The translations under genes were made by a program, and so were the position numbers. From Streptomyces plumbidurans (GTDB taxonomy: Bacteria > Actinomycetota > Actinomycetes > Streptomycetales > Streptomycetaceae), in NCBI RefSeq assembly GCF_019857225.1, contig NZ_JAFJSY010000009.1:209072-273071 (forward strand): a stretch of DNA of 64,000 nt, given 5' to 3'. How positions within the stretch are numbered: the first letter of the stretch is position 1; every line of letters starts with the position of its first letter. Of this stretch, positions 6,922 to 15,226 are shown in pieces. Under the pieces are notes generated by a model that was not told the DNA's origin, made no database searches, and saw only the letters and a program-made list of their open reading frames with translations.

Positions 6922-7602
6922 TCACGTCAGCAGGTCGTCGACCTGCGCCTCCCCTTCCCGGTACCGGCGGGCGATCTCCGCGCTGCAGTCGTCCGCCGTG
7001 CGCTGCAGGTGCTGGCGCCGTTGGGAGACCTGCTGTTCGTAGCGGACGAGGCGAGCCATCGCCGTGGTCAGCTCCAGGTCGGTGCGGGCGGCGAGGTCGG
7101 AGAGCTCGACCTCGGCGAGCATGTCGGCGGCCAGGCGGCGGTACTCCTCGTTGAGCGGGGTGCCCAGGGTGACATGGCGGGCGGAGGAGCGCTGGCGGGC
7201 CGGCGCGTCCGTGAGGATCTCGGGGAGGCGGTCGACCACCGAACCGGCACCCGCCGGCGACCGGCGTGCCTGCTCCGCCCGCAGGATGTCGATACGGCCC
7301 TGCAGCAGGCGCCGTACATAGCTGAGGTCGGCCTCGTCGCGCTGGGCGTCCCGGCGCAGGGTGCGCAGTTCGGGCAGGCTCAGCGCGGTCAGGTCGTGCT
7401 CGGGCGAAGCGGCGGGCAGCTGCGGGCCCGAGCCGTTGGTTGGACTGTCGGCCGGGCCGTCGGCAGGACCGTCTGCCGGACCACCTGCCGAACCATCCTC
7501 CGGGCTGTCGGTGCGTTGCACGGGCGGCCGCAGGGCCATCCGCTCCCCCGTTCTGATCAACGAGAAAACCCCGGGCTGCTGCCCGGTACTCGGTGTGCTC
7601 AT
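6922..7602 (-). CDS. rsiG: RsiG, c-di-GMP-dependent anti-sigma factor of WhiG
   Basis: A 226-residue protein with a low-complexity N-terminus (repeated GPAD, residues 41-53) followed by helical, coiled-coil-like sequence. It carries two copies of the RsiG c-di-GMP signature E(X)3S(X)2R(X)3Q(X)3D: E90-S94-R97-Q101-D105 and E189-S193-R196-Q200-D204. In Streptomyces, RsiG loaded with c-di-GMP holds the sporulation sigma factor WhiG inactive and delays spore formation. Both motifs are intact here, so ligand binding is expected. ATG 7602 gives the full length; ATG 7539, closely preceded by GGGGGAG, would remove 21 residues. It is a single gene. Confidence 0.88.
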   Translation of the reverse strand: MSTPSTGQQPGVFSLIRTGERMALRPPVQRTDSPEDGSAGGPADGPADGPADSPTNGSGPQLPAASPEHDLTALSLPELRTLRRDAQRDEADLSYVRRLLQGRIDILRAEQARRSPAGAGSVVDRLPEILTDAPARQRSSARHVTLGTPLNEEYRRLAADMLAEVELSDLAARTDLELTTAMARLVRYEQQVSQRRQHLQRTADDCSAEIARRYREGEAQVDDLLT

Positions 7603-7759
7603 GTGCCTCTACCGTCCCCTCGACCGGCGTGTGGAAGCATCGTGCCACCCCAAGTGGCCGCTATGTGACCGAGTGCCCCCGATCGGCCCCAGATGGGGGG
7701 TTAAGGAGCAAAAAGAATGCCGGTGTGGTCTCCCCCGAACGGACCGGCATGATGGTCGT

Positions 7760-8185
7760 ATGCGTGCAGTGGTGCAGAGGGTGGACGGCGCGAGCGTCGT
7801 CGTGGACGGCGAGACGGTCGGGGAGATCACCGGAGAGGGACTGTGCGTCCTGGTGGGGGTGACGCACGAGGACACCAAGGAGAAGGCGGCCCAACTCGCC
7901 CGCAAACTCTGGTCGATCCGCATGCTGCAGGACGAGCGGTCGTGCAGCGACATCGACGCCCCGCTGCTCGTCATCAGCCAGTTCACGCTCTACGGCGACG
8001 CCCGCAAGGGCCGCCGGCCCACCTGGAACGCGGCCGCCCCGGGCGATGTCGCCGAGCCCCTCGTCGAGGAGGTCGTGGCTCAGCTGCGGGCGCTCGGCGC
8101 GACCGTGGCGACGGGCCGGTTCGGCGCGCAGATGCGCGTCTCGCTCACGAACGACGGCCCGTTCACGGTGCTCCTGGAGATGTGA
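7760..8185 (+). CDS. dtd: D-aminoacyl-tRNA deacylase
   Basis: A 141-residue cytosolic enzyme that hydrolyses D-amino acids (and mischarged glycine) from tRNA. It starts [13 protein letters not shown], as the family does. Both active-site motifs are present: SQFTLYG near residue 78 and a C-terminal NDGPFT, a variant of the usual NxGPVT. ATG 7760 was chosen by family alignment; no convincing Shine-Dalgarno sequence is visible. A hairpin and a short frame lie just upstream. It converges on the YgfZ-like gene. Confidence 0.93.
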   Translation: MRAVVQRVDGASVVVDGETVGEITGEGLCVLVGVTHEDTKEKAAQLARKLWSIRMLQDERSCSDIDAPLLVISQFTLYGDARKGRRPTWNAAAPGDVAEPLVEEVVAQLRALGATVATGRFGAQMRVSLTNDGPFTVLLEM

Positions 8186-8204
8186 ACCCCAGGGCCTTAC
8201 GGCA

Positions 8205-9170
8205 CTACGGCTCGACGACCGCTTCCTGCGCCGCCGCCGTATCCCCGGCCAGCAGCCGCGCGTCGACCGGGACGTTCCGCTTCACCAGGGCCAGCGCGAC
8301 CGGGCCCAGCTCGTGGTGGCGTACGGACGTCGTGATGAAGCCGATCTTGCGGCCGTCGGGTTCGTCGTCAGCGAGGCGGATCTCGGTGCCGGGCGCGGGC
8401 AGATGGACCTCGCTCCCGTCCAGGTGCAGAAAGACCAGGCGGCGGGGCGGCTTGCCCAGGTTCTGGACGCGGGCGACCGTCTCCTGGCCGCGGTAGCAGC
8501 CCTTCTGCAGATGGACCGCCGAGTCGATCCAGCCCAGTTCGTGCGGGATGGTGCGGTGGTCGGTCTCGAAGCCGAGGCGCGGACGGTGCTGCTCGACGCG
8601 CAGGGCCTCATGGGCCAGGATCCCGGCGGGCGGCCCGGCCTTCTCGGCGTAGAACTCCAGGTCGGCGCGCGGCAGGAAGAGATCGCGGCCGTACGGGGTC
8701 TCCCGTACGGCGACGCCTTCCGGGACCTCGGCGATCGAACCGGCGGGCAGGTGCACCACCGCGAACTCGGCCGTGCGGTCGGCGACTTCGACGCGGTAGA
8801 AGAACTTCATCGACTCCAGGTACGCGATGAGCGCGTCCTGGGTGCCGGGCTCGACATGGACCCAGACCGTCTCGCCGTCGTCGACCAGATAGAGCGCGTG
8901 CTCGATGTGGCCGTGCGCGGAGAGGATCAGCGCCTCGGTGGCCTGGCCGGTCGGCAGATCGCTGACGTGCTGGGTGAGCAGCAGGTGCAGCCAGCTCAGC
9001 CGGTCCTCGCCGGTCACGGTGACGACGCCCCGGTGGGAGAGGTCGACGAAACCGGTGCCGTCGGCGAGGGCGCGCTGCTCACGGAACAGATCGCCGTAGT
9101 GGGCGGCTACGCCTTCGTCCACGCCCTCGGCGGGGACGGCGCCGGGAAGGGACAGCAGAGGGCTCTTCAT
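8205..9170 (-). CDS. YgfZ/GcvT-fold folate-binding protein
   Basis: About 321 residues with the aminomethyltransferase (GcvT) fold and the YgfZ signature KGCYRGQETVAR near residue 232, whose Cys is conserved. In bacteria this protein uses tetrahydrofolate and helps repair or assemble certain Fe-S enzymes and modify tRNA. ATG 9170 starts MKSPLL; a GTG two codons earlier is also possible. It is followed at close range by the convergent dtd gene and preceded 10 bp upstream by the end of nur, so it may share transcription with nur. Confidence 0.9.
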   Translation of the reverse strand: MKSPLLSLPGAVPAEGVDEGVAAHYGDLFREQRALADGTGFVDLSHRGVVTVTGEDRLSWLHLLLTQHVSDLPTGQATEALILSAHGHIEHALYLVDDGETVWVHVEPGTQDALIAYLESMKFFYRVEVADRTAEFAVVHLPAGSIAEVPEGVAVRETPYGRDLFLPRADLEFYAEKAGPPAGILAHEALRVEQHRPRLGFETDHRTIPHELGWIDSAVHLQKGCYRGQETVARVQNLGKPPRRLVFLHLDGSEVHLPAPGTEIRLADDEPDGRKIGFITTSVRHHELGPVALALVKRNVPVDARLLAGDTAAAQEAVVEP

Positions 9171-9180
9171 GGGCACAAGC

Positions 9181-9618
9181 CTACGACTCGGTAGTTGAAC
9201 CCTGCAGGGAACAGTCCCGGCATCTGCCGAAGATCGCGAAGTGCTTCATGTCCGTCTCGAAGCCGAACTCCCGGCGCAGCTTCGCGGTGAACTCCGCGGC
9301 GACCGACACATCGGCCTCGATCACGTTCTGGCAGTCCCTGCAGACCAGGTGGATGTGGTGGTGGCGGTCCGCGAGGTGGTACGTCGGCGCACCGTGCCCC
9401 AGGTGGGCGTGGCTGACCAGGTCGAGCTCCTCCAGGAGCTCCAGGGTGCGGTACACGGTGGAAATGTTGACCCCCGACGCCGTCTTCCTCACTTCCACGA
9501 GGATGTCGTCGGGGGTCGCGTGCTCAAGGGTGTCCACGGCTTCGAGGACAAGCTGTCGCTGCGGCGTCAGCCGGTAGCCGCGCTGCCTGAGGTCGCTCTT
9601 CCAGTCGGTGCTCACCAC
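9181..9618 (-). CDS. nur: Nur, nickel-responsive Fur-family repressor
   Basis: A 145-residue Fur-family regulator. The N-terminal winged helix (YRLTPQRQLVLEAV, then NISTVYRTLELLEEL) is followed by a metal-binding dimerisation domain with HHHIHLVCRDC and a C-terminal CRDC. The sequence is close to what I recall of Streptomyces Nur, which with nickel represses nickel uptake and an iron superoxide dismutase gene. Other Fur paralogues (Zur, CatR) differ in the His-rich loop. GTG 9618 follows a TAGACT box by seven bases and lacks a Shine-Dalgarno sequence, so the mRNA is probably leaderless. Confidence 0.9.
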   Translation of the reverse strand: MVSTDWKSDLRQRGYRLTPQRQLVLEAVDTLEHATPDDILVEVRKTASGVNISTVYRTLELLEELDLVSHAHLGHGAPTYHLADRHHHIHLVCRDCQNVIEADVSVAAEFTAKLRREFGFETDMKHFAIFGRCRDCSLQGSTTES

Positions 9619-9631
9619 ACCGACGAGTCTA
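9619..9631 (-). promoter_or_regulatory. leaderless promoter -10 of nur
   Basis: TAGACT (9631-9626, minus strand) followed by seven bases and the GTG start of nur. No ribosome-binding site lies between. Confidence 0.5.
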
Positions 9632-9658
9632 GAGCTACTCGCAGAAGGCGCTCCCGGA

Positions 9659-10234
9659 CTACTTGAAGAAGGCGATCCCGTCGTCGGGCATGTCGTCGGG
9701 GAGGGCCTTGGCCCAGCGCTCTACGTCCTCCGGGGTGACGACCTTCTTCAGGTGCGCCGACATGTAGGGGCGCAGCTCGACCTCGGGGGTCTGCTTCTCG
9801 CCGACCCACATCAGGTCGCTCTTGACGTAGCCGTACAGACGCTTGCCGCCGGTGTACGGGGCGGAGGCGGCCGTGCGCGCCACAGCGTCCGTGACCAGGT
9901 CGATCTGGGGCTTCTGGTGGGCCAGTTCGCCGTACCAGATCTCGATGACGCCGTCGTCGCGGGTCATCGTCACCTCGACCTTGCGGTCGGCGTCGATGCG
10001 CCAGAAGCCGGACTCGGACTCCAGGGGCCGCACCTTGTTCCCGTCACCGTCCAGGACCCAGGTGTGGGAGTGGTACTCCAGGAAGTCCCGGCCGTCGTGG
10101 GAGAAGGTGACCTCCTGCCCGAAGTTGCACTTCTCGGCGCCGGGGAAGTCGTGCACGCCGGCGCCGGCCCAGTCGCCGAGCAGGAAGGCGAGCGGGACGA
10201 GGTCCTTGTGGAGGTCGGACGGGATCTCGATCAT
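9659..10234 (-). CDS. nitrobindin-type heme-binding beta-barrel protein
   Basis: A 191-residue member of the FABP-like/DUF1794 nitrobindin family. GDWAGAG at residues 20-26 is the family GxWxGxG signature, and His161 in YMSAHLKKVV is placed as the heme-ligating histidine. Nitrobindins hold ferric heme and can isomerise peroxynitrite to nitrate. ATG 10234 starts MIEIPSDLHKDL, typical of actinobacterial members. It lies 41 bp upstream of nur on the same strand. Confidence 0.88.
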   Translation of the reverse strand: MIEIPSDLHKDLVPLAFLLGDWAGAGVHDFPGAEKCNFGQEVTFSHDGRDFLEYHSHTWVLDGDGNKVRPLESESGFWRIDADRKVEVTMTRDDGVIEIWYGELAHQKPQIDLVTDAVARTAASAPYTGGKRLYGYVKSDLMWVGEKQTPEVELRPYMSAHLKKVVTPEDVERWAKALPDDMPDDGIAFFK

Positions 10235-10259
10235 GGGGTCGGCAGTTCCTTGATGGGGG

Positions 10260-10361
10260 TCAGCGCTGGCCCTGGTACAGCTTCTTCACGGTCAGACCGG
10301 CGAAGGCGAGGACGCCGACGCAGACCAGGACCAGCAGGGCTTCGAAGAATGCCTCAAGCAC
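10260..10361 (-). CDS. 33-residue single-helix membrane peptide
   Basis: GTG 10361 is preceded by GAGGAG at a good distance and opens a 33-residue protein: short acidic head, one hydrophobic helix (ALLVLVCVGVLAFAGLTV) and a basic tail ending YQGQR. The longer frame starting at 10463 lacks a plausible ribosome-binding site. It ends 25 bp before the nitrobindin gene on the same strand. Function is unknown. Confidence 0.55.
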   Translation of the reverse strand: MLEAFFEALLVLVCVGVLAFAGLTVKKLYQGQR

Positions 10362-10472
10362 GGGGTGCTCCTCGGATGAGCGAATGGGCGGTACACAGGC
10401 CGACCTAAGCTTACGCGGCCTTGGCCGGCCCTTCTGCGCGAGGTGCGCCCACGCGGGAGTCACACGCCGACG

Positions 10473-11369
10473 TCAGCCGAGCAGCTCGCTCTGCAGGGCC
10501 ACCGTCTGACGGAAGGGAACGGCCCTCGCGCCGCCCTTCCTGGACTGCACGATCACGGCGAGGACGTCACCGGCCGACAGGTAACCCTGCCGGACCTGCT
10601 CGGCGCCGTACGGCTTGGACTCGACGTACACGGTGCACAGCATGTCGGGGTCGTGGGCCCGGATCGGGTGGTCCACGTCGAAGACGGACGTGCCGGCGCC
10701 GCGCAGCTGCTGGTGAGGGGCGGAGGCCGGGGCGAGGTCCTGGAACAGCTCGTCCGTGACGGCCGCCGTGTTGAACTGGAGCAGGTAGACGCGGGTGTGC
10801 GTGCCGTCAGGGGTGGTCCAGCCGCGGGCCGCGACATGCCGCAGACCGTCGTCGACGAGGGTCCGGCCGAGTTCGTTGCGGGCGTCCTTGTCCGCGTACT
10901 CGGCCAGGAAGTCCTTGGTCTCCAGCCAGCCGTCCGTGCCGCGCAGTTTCTTGTTTTCCACCGCGCCTTTGGGCTCGGGCAGGACGAGCTTGCGCAGGTC
11001 GGCGTAGTGGGCGCCAGCCGTGTTGCGCTCGTCGAAGGGGGCCGGGCTGCCGGACGGCAGCGGCGGCTTCACCAGCGTCGGGTAGTCCCAGCGCCCGTCC
11101 GAGTGCGTCGCCAGTCCCGGTACGTCGGTCCGGTCCATCCCCGTGATGCCGTACGCCGTCCCCGCACCGACCGCGGCGAACACCACGACGGCCGCGGTCC
11201 AGCGCAGGGCGGCGCGCAGGAGGGGGCGGCGCTTTTTCGCGGGGGCGGGGGGCTGGGTGGAGTCCTGGAGCGGCGATGCGAGGACGTCCTGGGGTGCGTC
11301 AGGTGGAGCGTCCTGCACTACGGGTTCGGGCTGTGCTGTCTGCTCCGGCTGTTGGGTCTGCTCGGTCAT
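10473..11369 (-). CDS. membrane-anchored protein of unknown function, operon gene 3
   Basis: 298 residues: a Pro/Gln/Ala-rich cytosolic N-terminus, a basic stretch KKRR, one membrane helix (near residues 50-70) and an extracytoplasmic domain. The outer domain resembles that of the gene at 12259-13032: both have DLRKL, a GW pair, an N..GR..D..R pattern and LLQF/LIQF. The ATG overlaps the stop of the upstream gene by four bases (ATGA), so the three genes 13032-10473 form a coupled operon. I do not recognise a named family. Confidence 0.8.
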   Translation of the reverse strand: MTEQTQQPEQTAQPEPVVQDAPPDAPQDVLASPLQDSTQPPAPAKKRRPLLRAALRWTAAVVVFAAVGAGTAYGITGMDRTDVPGLATHSDGRWDYPTLVKPPLPSGSPAPFDERNTAGAHYADLRKLVLPEPKGAVENKKLRGTDGWLETKDFLAEYADKDARNELGRTLVDDGLRHVAARGWTTPDGTHTRVYLLQFNTAAVTDELFQDLAPASAPHQQLRGAGTSVFDVDHPIRAHDPDMLCTVYVESKPYGAEQVRQGYLSAGDVLAVIVQSRKGGARAVPFRQTVALQSELLG

Positions 11370-12262
11370 ACGGCCTCTCCCGGCTCGGCGATGCGGTCGA
11401 GCTGGTCCTTGAGCAGGTCCGCGACCGACTGGGCGTTGAACGGCTTGATGCCGTCCGCGACGACGGTGACCAGGACGTCTCCCCGGTAGGCGGAGCAGAG
11501 CATCGACTCGAGGCCCCCGCCGGACGTCTTGGGCGGGAGGAAGCACGCGGCGTCCTTGTAGCCCTTGATCTTCGGGCCTTTGCGGAAGACTCCGAGCCCT
11601 CTCAAGAGCGCGTTCTGGGACGTCGAGATGTTGCGGACGGCGGCCCGGTTCTTCATCCGGGACAGCTCGACGTCCACGGACACGGCCGTATCCGTGGCGA
11701 AGGAGCCGCCGGTCTCCCGGACGTAGCTGCGCATCGCCATGCCCTCGATGTGCTGCTTGTCGATCAGCTTTTCCAGCTGCCTGCGCTCGGTGCGCGGCAG
11801 GTTCCGTATCGCCTCCTTGCGCATGGCGGTGGCCTGGGCGCCGCTGAGCTCGGTGTCGGCGGCGAACTGGCCGAGGTCGGGGCCGGGCTTCCAGCCGTCG
11901 CCGTACGCCTGCAGCATCCCGTGGAGCCCGCTCGGGGAGGCCGCCTTCTCGGCGGGAGCACTCTTCTTCTGCGGGAACTGCCACTTGGCCGCACCGGCGT
12001 CGCGGTCGGCGCCGTGCACGGTGACGACGGTCCAGCCGACGCCGGCGATCACGGCCGCGACGAGCAGGGCGGATCCCGCGACGGCGGCGATACGGCCGCG
12101 TCGGCGGTGCTTTTTCGCGGGGGCGGTGGGCTCGACGGCAGGGTCGGCGGCAGATTCGTTGACCGGCTCGCTCGGCTCGGCAACCGGTTCGCTCGGCTCA
12201 ACGGAAGACTCGACGGTCGGCTCGCTCGGCTCGGCGGACGGCTCACTCACGTTCTCGCTCAC
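11366..12262 (-). CDS. membrane-anchored protein of unknown function, operon gene 2
   Basis: 298 residues. The N-terminal ~45 residues repeat SEPxxEPSEP-like units, then KKHRRRGR precedes a membrane helix (IAAVAGSALLVAAVIAGVGW) and an outer domain of about 220 residues. Its C-terminal AYRGDVLVTVV...KPFNAQSVADLLKDQLDRI parallels AYRGDVAMEVW...KPITKARIMDLAKRQMERL of gene 1; the rest is diverged. It overlaps both neighbours by four bases. It is a probable component of an envelope complex made of three related chains; the function is unassigned. Confidence 0.8.
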   Translation of the reverse strand: MSENVSEPSAEPSEPTVESSVEPSEPVAEPSEPVNESAADPAVEPTAPAKKHRRRGRIAAVAGSALLVAAVIAGVGWTVVTVHGADRDAGAAKWQFPQKKSAPAEKAASPSGLHGMLQAYGDGWKPGPDLGQFAADTELSGAQATAMRKEAIRNLPRTERRQLEKLIDKQHIEGMAMRSYVRETGGSFATDTAVSVDVELSRMKNRAAVRNISTSQNALLRGLGVFRKGPKIKGYKDAACFLPPKTSGGGLESMLCSAYRGDVLVTVVADGIKPFNAQSVADLLKDQLDRIAEPGEAV

Positions 12263-13032
12263 AGCCGCTCCATCTGCCGCTTGGCCAGGTCCATGATGCG
12301 GGCCTTGGTGATCGGCTTGCTGTCGTAGATCCAGACCTCCATGGCGACGTCACCGCGGTAGGCGTGCGCCTCGGCGCTGTACAGCGGCACATAGCCGGGC
12401 TTGGCATCCGGTCGGTGATGGACGTACGCCATGCCGTTCCCGGTGCCGGGGATGGACCAGCTGTCGGTCTCGGGCTCCCGGTCCGCCCAGTACTGGCTGC
12501 TGTCGGTGGAGTCGGAGGCCTCCAGGGACTCCTGCTGGCGGAACTGGATCAGCCGGATCTCCGCGGTCTGGGCGCCGCTCTGCCAGCCGGTGACGGCCGC
12601 GCGGCGGAACTCGTCCGTGATGAGGCGGCCGAACATGTTGCGAGGCTCTTCGTAGGTCTCGGCGTATGCGTACAGGTCCATCCAGCCGTCGCCGGGCACC
12701 CAATCCGCCGTCTTGGCGCCGCCCGGCTTCTTCAGCAGCAGTTTGCGCAGGTCACCGTCGGTTTTCACCTGCCGGTCCCGGGCGGCGGACAGCGGTTCGG
12801 GAGCCTTGCCCTTCGCCTGCGCCAGCTTGGGCTGGGACAGCGGAGGCAGCGCCGTCGGGCTGCGGTCGGCCTGGATGAGATAGCCGGTGCAGGTGCCGCC
12901 GACCAGGCCGAGCAGTGCGGCGCCGGCGATGAGCAGAGCGGTGCGGCCGCGACGGCGTACGGGTGCTGCGGGCTCTTCCCGCGCAACCTGTACGACCGGG
13001 GCGTCAGCCGCGTTTTCGGGTACTTCCAACAT
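12259..13032 (-). CDS. membrane-anchored protein of unknown function, operon gene 1
   Basis: 257 residues starting at ATG 13032, just after a GGGGGG ribosome-binding stretch; a longer frame to 13059 has no such site. A short cytosolic segment with RRRGR is followed by one membrane helix (LLIAGAALLGLVGGTCTGYLI) and an outer domain. The outer domain is paralogous to gene 3 of the operon and its last 35 residues match gene 2. First gene of a three-gene operon with 4-bp overlaps, divergent from the DsrE-like gene. Confidence 0.8.
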   Translation of the reverse strand: MLEVPENAADAPVVQVAREEPAAPVRRRGRTALLIAGAALLGLVGGTCTGYLIQADRSPTALPPLSQPKLAQAKGKAPEPLSAARDRQVKTDGDLRKLLLKKPGGAKTADWVPGDGWMDLYAYAETYEEPRNMFGRLITDEFRRAAVTGWQSGAQTAEIRLIQFRQQESLEASDSTDSSQYWADREPETDSWSIPGTGNGMAYVHHRPDAKPGYVPLYSAEAHAYRGDVAMEVWIYDSKPITKARIMDLAKRQMERL

Positions 13033-13130
13033 GTCCCCCCACGAACATGAAGCGTGCATGACGTATGCGCGCTCACAGGAGACTCATGGCCGGGGGACGG
13101 AGTTGTAGCAGCGTTGATTACGATTCGGAC

Positions 13131-13493
13131 ATGGCGAAGAAGCTCGTGATCAAGGTGACGGCGGGGGCCGATGCGCCCGAGCGGTGCTCGCAGGCGTTCA
13201 CGGTGGCGGCGGTGGCCGTGGCCAGTGGGGTCGACGTCTCCCTGTGGCTGACCGGCGAGTCCGCGTGGTTCGCGCTGCCGGGGCGGGCCGCCGAGTTCGA
13301 GCTGCCGCATGCCGCTCCGCTGCCGGACCTGCTGGACTCCGTCCTCGCGGCGGGCCGGGTCACCCTGTGCACGCAGTGCGCGGCCCGGCGGGACATCACG
13401 GAGAAGGACGTCATCGAGGGCGTACGGATCGCGGGGGCGCAGGTGTTCGTGCAGGAGGCCCTGGGCGAGGAGACGCAGGCGCTCGTCTACTGA
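13131..13493 (+). CDS. DsrE/DsrF-like sulfur-relay family protein
   Basis: A 120-residue single-domain protein with the Rossmann-like DsrE pattern: KLVIKVTAGAD at strand 1, a central SGVDVSLWLTGE, then a Cys pair in VTLCTQCAARR and a C-terminal GAQVFVQEAL. DsrE-type proteins can pass sulfur on a conserved Cys. ATG 13131 lies six bases after TACGAT without a Shine-Dalgarno sequence, so it may be leaderless. The partner is unknown, though a sulfurtransferase lies 1 kb away. Confidence 0.82.
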   Translation: MAKKLVIKVTAGADAPERCSQAFTVAAVAVASGVDVSLWLTGESAWFALPGRAAEFELPHAAPLPDLLDSVLAAGRVTLCTQCAARRDITEKDVIEGVRIAGAQVFVQEALGEETQALVY

Positions 13494-13505
13494 GCGCCGA
13501 GGGGG

Positions 13506-13769
13506 TCACTGCTGGCGGCGTTTCTTGCCGTCCAGCTCGTCCCACCACTCGTCGGACTTGGGGTCGCCGGACGGGTCGTCCCACCAGCGGTCGTCGGGGC
13601 CGCGCCGGTTGGCGACCATGGCGGCGACCGGAGGGATCAGCATCGCCACGACACACATCCCGACCGCGGCCGGAATCGACCAGATACGTACGACCCCCCA
13701 CGCCAGGACGAACAGCCCGATACAGATGCCCATCATGACGAAGTACATGCGCCGTCGCCGTGCGTACAT
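13506..13769 (-). CDS. DUF3099 membrane protein
   Basis: 87 residues: a basic start (MYARRRRMYF), two closely spaced membrane helices (GICIGLFVLAWGVVRIW and AVGMCVVAMLIPPVAAMV) and a charged cytosolic tail with DRWWDDP and DEWWDEL. This matches DUF3099, a small actinobacterial family of unknown role. ATG 13769 was preferred over the longer frame to 13847 because the family starts YARRRR. It converges on the DsrE-like gene with a 12-bp gap. Confidence 0.8.
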   Translation of the reverse strand: MYARRRRMYFVMMGICIGLFVLAWGVVRIWSIPAAVGMCVVAMLIPPVAAMVANRRGPDDRWWDDPSGDPKSDEWWDELDGKKRRQQ

Positions 13770-13848
13770 GTCTCCAGGGTAGGCCCGAGCCTGCCAAAGG
13801 GCCGCCGCACCGGGACACCACTCCAGGGGCGGCACCGGCACCGGCACC

Positions 13849-13892
13849 GCACGCGAAGGGGCCGCACCGAGATGGTGCGGCCCTTCGCGTGC
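13849..13892 (-). terminator. strong hairpin downstream of the sulfurtransferase operon
   Basis: Arms 13849-13868 and 13874-13892 pair over 19 bp with one bulged base (GCACGCGAAGGGGCCGCACC against GGTGCGGCCCTTCGCGTGC) around a 5-nt loop. It sits 24 bp past the stop of the DUF1416 gene. Confidence 0.75.
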
Positions 13893-13915
13893 CCTTAGCG
13901 TGCTTGGTCCTGGGC

Positions 13916-14203
13916 TCAGACCGCGATCGCTACCTCCGCCAGGCCCCCGGGCTGGGCGACGACCGTGCGGTCGGCGGTGGCGCCGGGGATGAGGGCGCGG
14001 ACGGTCCAGGTGCCCTCGGCCGCGTAGAAACGGAACTGTCCGGTGGCGGAGGTGGGGACCTCCGCGGTGAACTCGCCGGTCGAGTCCAGGAGGCGGACGT
14101 AGCCCGTCACCGGCTCGCCGTCGCGGGTCACCTGGCCCTGGATCGTGGTCTCACCGGGCTTGATCGTCGAGGCGTCCGGGCCGCCGGCCTTCGCTCCACA
14201 CAT
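13916..14203 (-). CDS. DUF1416 (SseC-like) protein
   Basis: A 95-residue soluble protein starting MCGAKAGGPDAS, with a beta-rich Ig/carboxypeptidase-regulatory-like core (GQVTRDGEPVTGYVRLLD, then FRFYAAEGTWTVRAL). DUF1416 proteins regularly follow thiosulfate sulfurtransferase genes in actinobacteria, as here with a 61-bp gap. The early Cys2 is a family feature. A role with the sulfurtransferase is inferred from this linkage only. Confidence 0.88.
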   Translation of the reverse strand: MCGAKAGGPDASTIKPGETTIQGQVTRDGEPVTGYVRLLDSTGEFTAEVPTSATGQFRFYAAEGTWTVRALIPGATADRTVVAQPGGLAEVAIAV

Positions 14204-14264
14204 GTCTTTCTCCAGAAGGGGTCTGACCGGAAGGAAGGCCGGTCGGGTTTACGGGGCTGGTGGA

Positions 14265-15104
14265 CTACTTGGCGGCGCCGAGCTCGATCGGGACGCCGAC
14301 CAGGCTGCCGTACTCGGTCCAGGAACCGTCGTAGTTCTTGACGTTCTCGACACCGAGCAGCTCGTGCAGCACGAACCAGGTCAGCGCGGAGCGCTCACCG
14401 ATGCGGCAGTAGGCGATGGTGTCCTTGGCCAGGTCGACCTGCTCCTCGGCGTAGAGCTCCTTGAGCTCGTCGTCCGACTTGAAGGTGCCGTCGTCGTTGG
14501 CGTTCTTCGACCAGGGGATGTTGCGGGCGGACGGGACGTGGCCCGGACGCTGCGACTGCTCCTGCGGCAGGTGCGCCGGGGCGAGCAGCTTGCCCGAGAA
14601 CTCGTCGGGGGAACGCACGTCGACGAGGTTCTGCGAACCGATGGCCGCCACGACGTCGTCGCGGAAGGCGCGGATGGCGGTGTTCTGCGGCTTGGCCTTG
14701 TAGTTCGTGGTGGCCCGCTCCGGGACCTCCTCGACCAGCTCGCGGGCATCCAGCTCCCACTTCTTGCGGCCACCGTCGAGCAGCTTGACGTTGTCGTGGC
14801 CGTAGAGCTTGAAGTACCAGTAGGCGTACGACGCGAACCAGTTGTTGTTGCCGCCGTAGAGGATCACCAGCGTGTCGTTGGCGATGCCCTTCGCCGACAG
14901 GAGCTTTTCGAAGCCCTCCTGGTCGATGAAGTCGCGGCGGACCGGGTCCTGCAGGTCCTTGGTCCAGTCGATCCGGATCGCGTTCTTGATGTGGTTCTTG
15001 TCGTAGGCGGACGTGTCTTCGTCCACCTCCACGATCGCGATGCTGGGGTTGTCCAGGTTCTCCTGGACCCAGTCGGCATCGACGAGGACGTCGCTGCGGC
15101 TCAT
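14265..15104 (-). CDS. thiosulfate sulfurtransferase (tandem rhodanese)
   Basis: A 279-residue protein with two rhodanese domains. The N-terminal one is inactive (residues ~1-125, including VKLLDGGRKKWE). The C-terminal one carries the catalytic Cys233 in YCRIGERS and the LVDVRSPDEF strand. It transfers the outer sulfur of thiosulfate to an acceptor such as cyanide or a thiol. ATG 15104 follows GGAGGAGAG at a proper distance. A Cys-containing leader peptide lies 122 bp upstream and DUF1416 follows. The family is called CysA2/SseA-like in related genera. Confidence 0.93.
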   Translation of the reverse strand: MSRSDVLVDADWVQENLDNPSIAIVEVDEDTSAYDKNHIKNAIRIDWTKDLQDPVRRDFIDQEGFEKLLSAKGIANDTLVILYGGNNNWFASYAYWYFKLYGHDNVKLLDGGRKKWELDARELVEEVPERATTNYKAKPQNTAIRAFRDDVVAAIGSQNLVDVRSPDEFSGKLLAPAHLPQEQSQRPGHVPSARNIPWSKNANDDGTFKSDDELKELYAEEQVDLAKDTIAYCRIGERSALTWFVLHELLGVENVKNYDGSWTEYGSLVGVPIELGAAK

Positions 15105-15226
15105 GCTCTTCTCTCCTCCGGGGCAGTTGCGGCGGGGCGTGCGAGTGCGAGGTTTGCGCGCGCAGGCGGCGGCGCGCAGAGGTGCCCTGGTCAGGGCGGC
15201 GGGGATGCGGGAGTCGGGGCTTCCGC

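Noticed and set aside
13033..13059. Nine extra N-terminal codons on the first protein of the three-gene membrane operon
   Set aside because: No ribosome-binding site there, whereas ATG 13032 follows a G-rich one.
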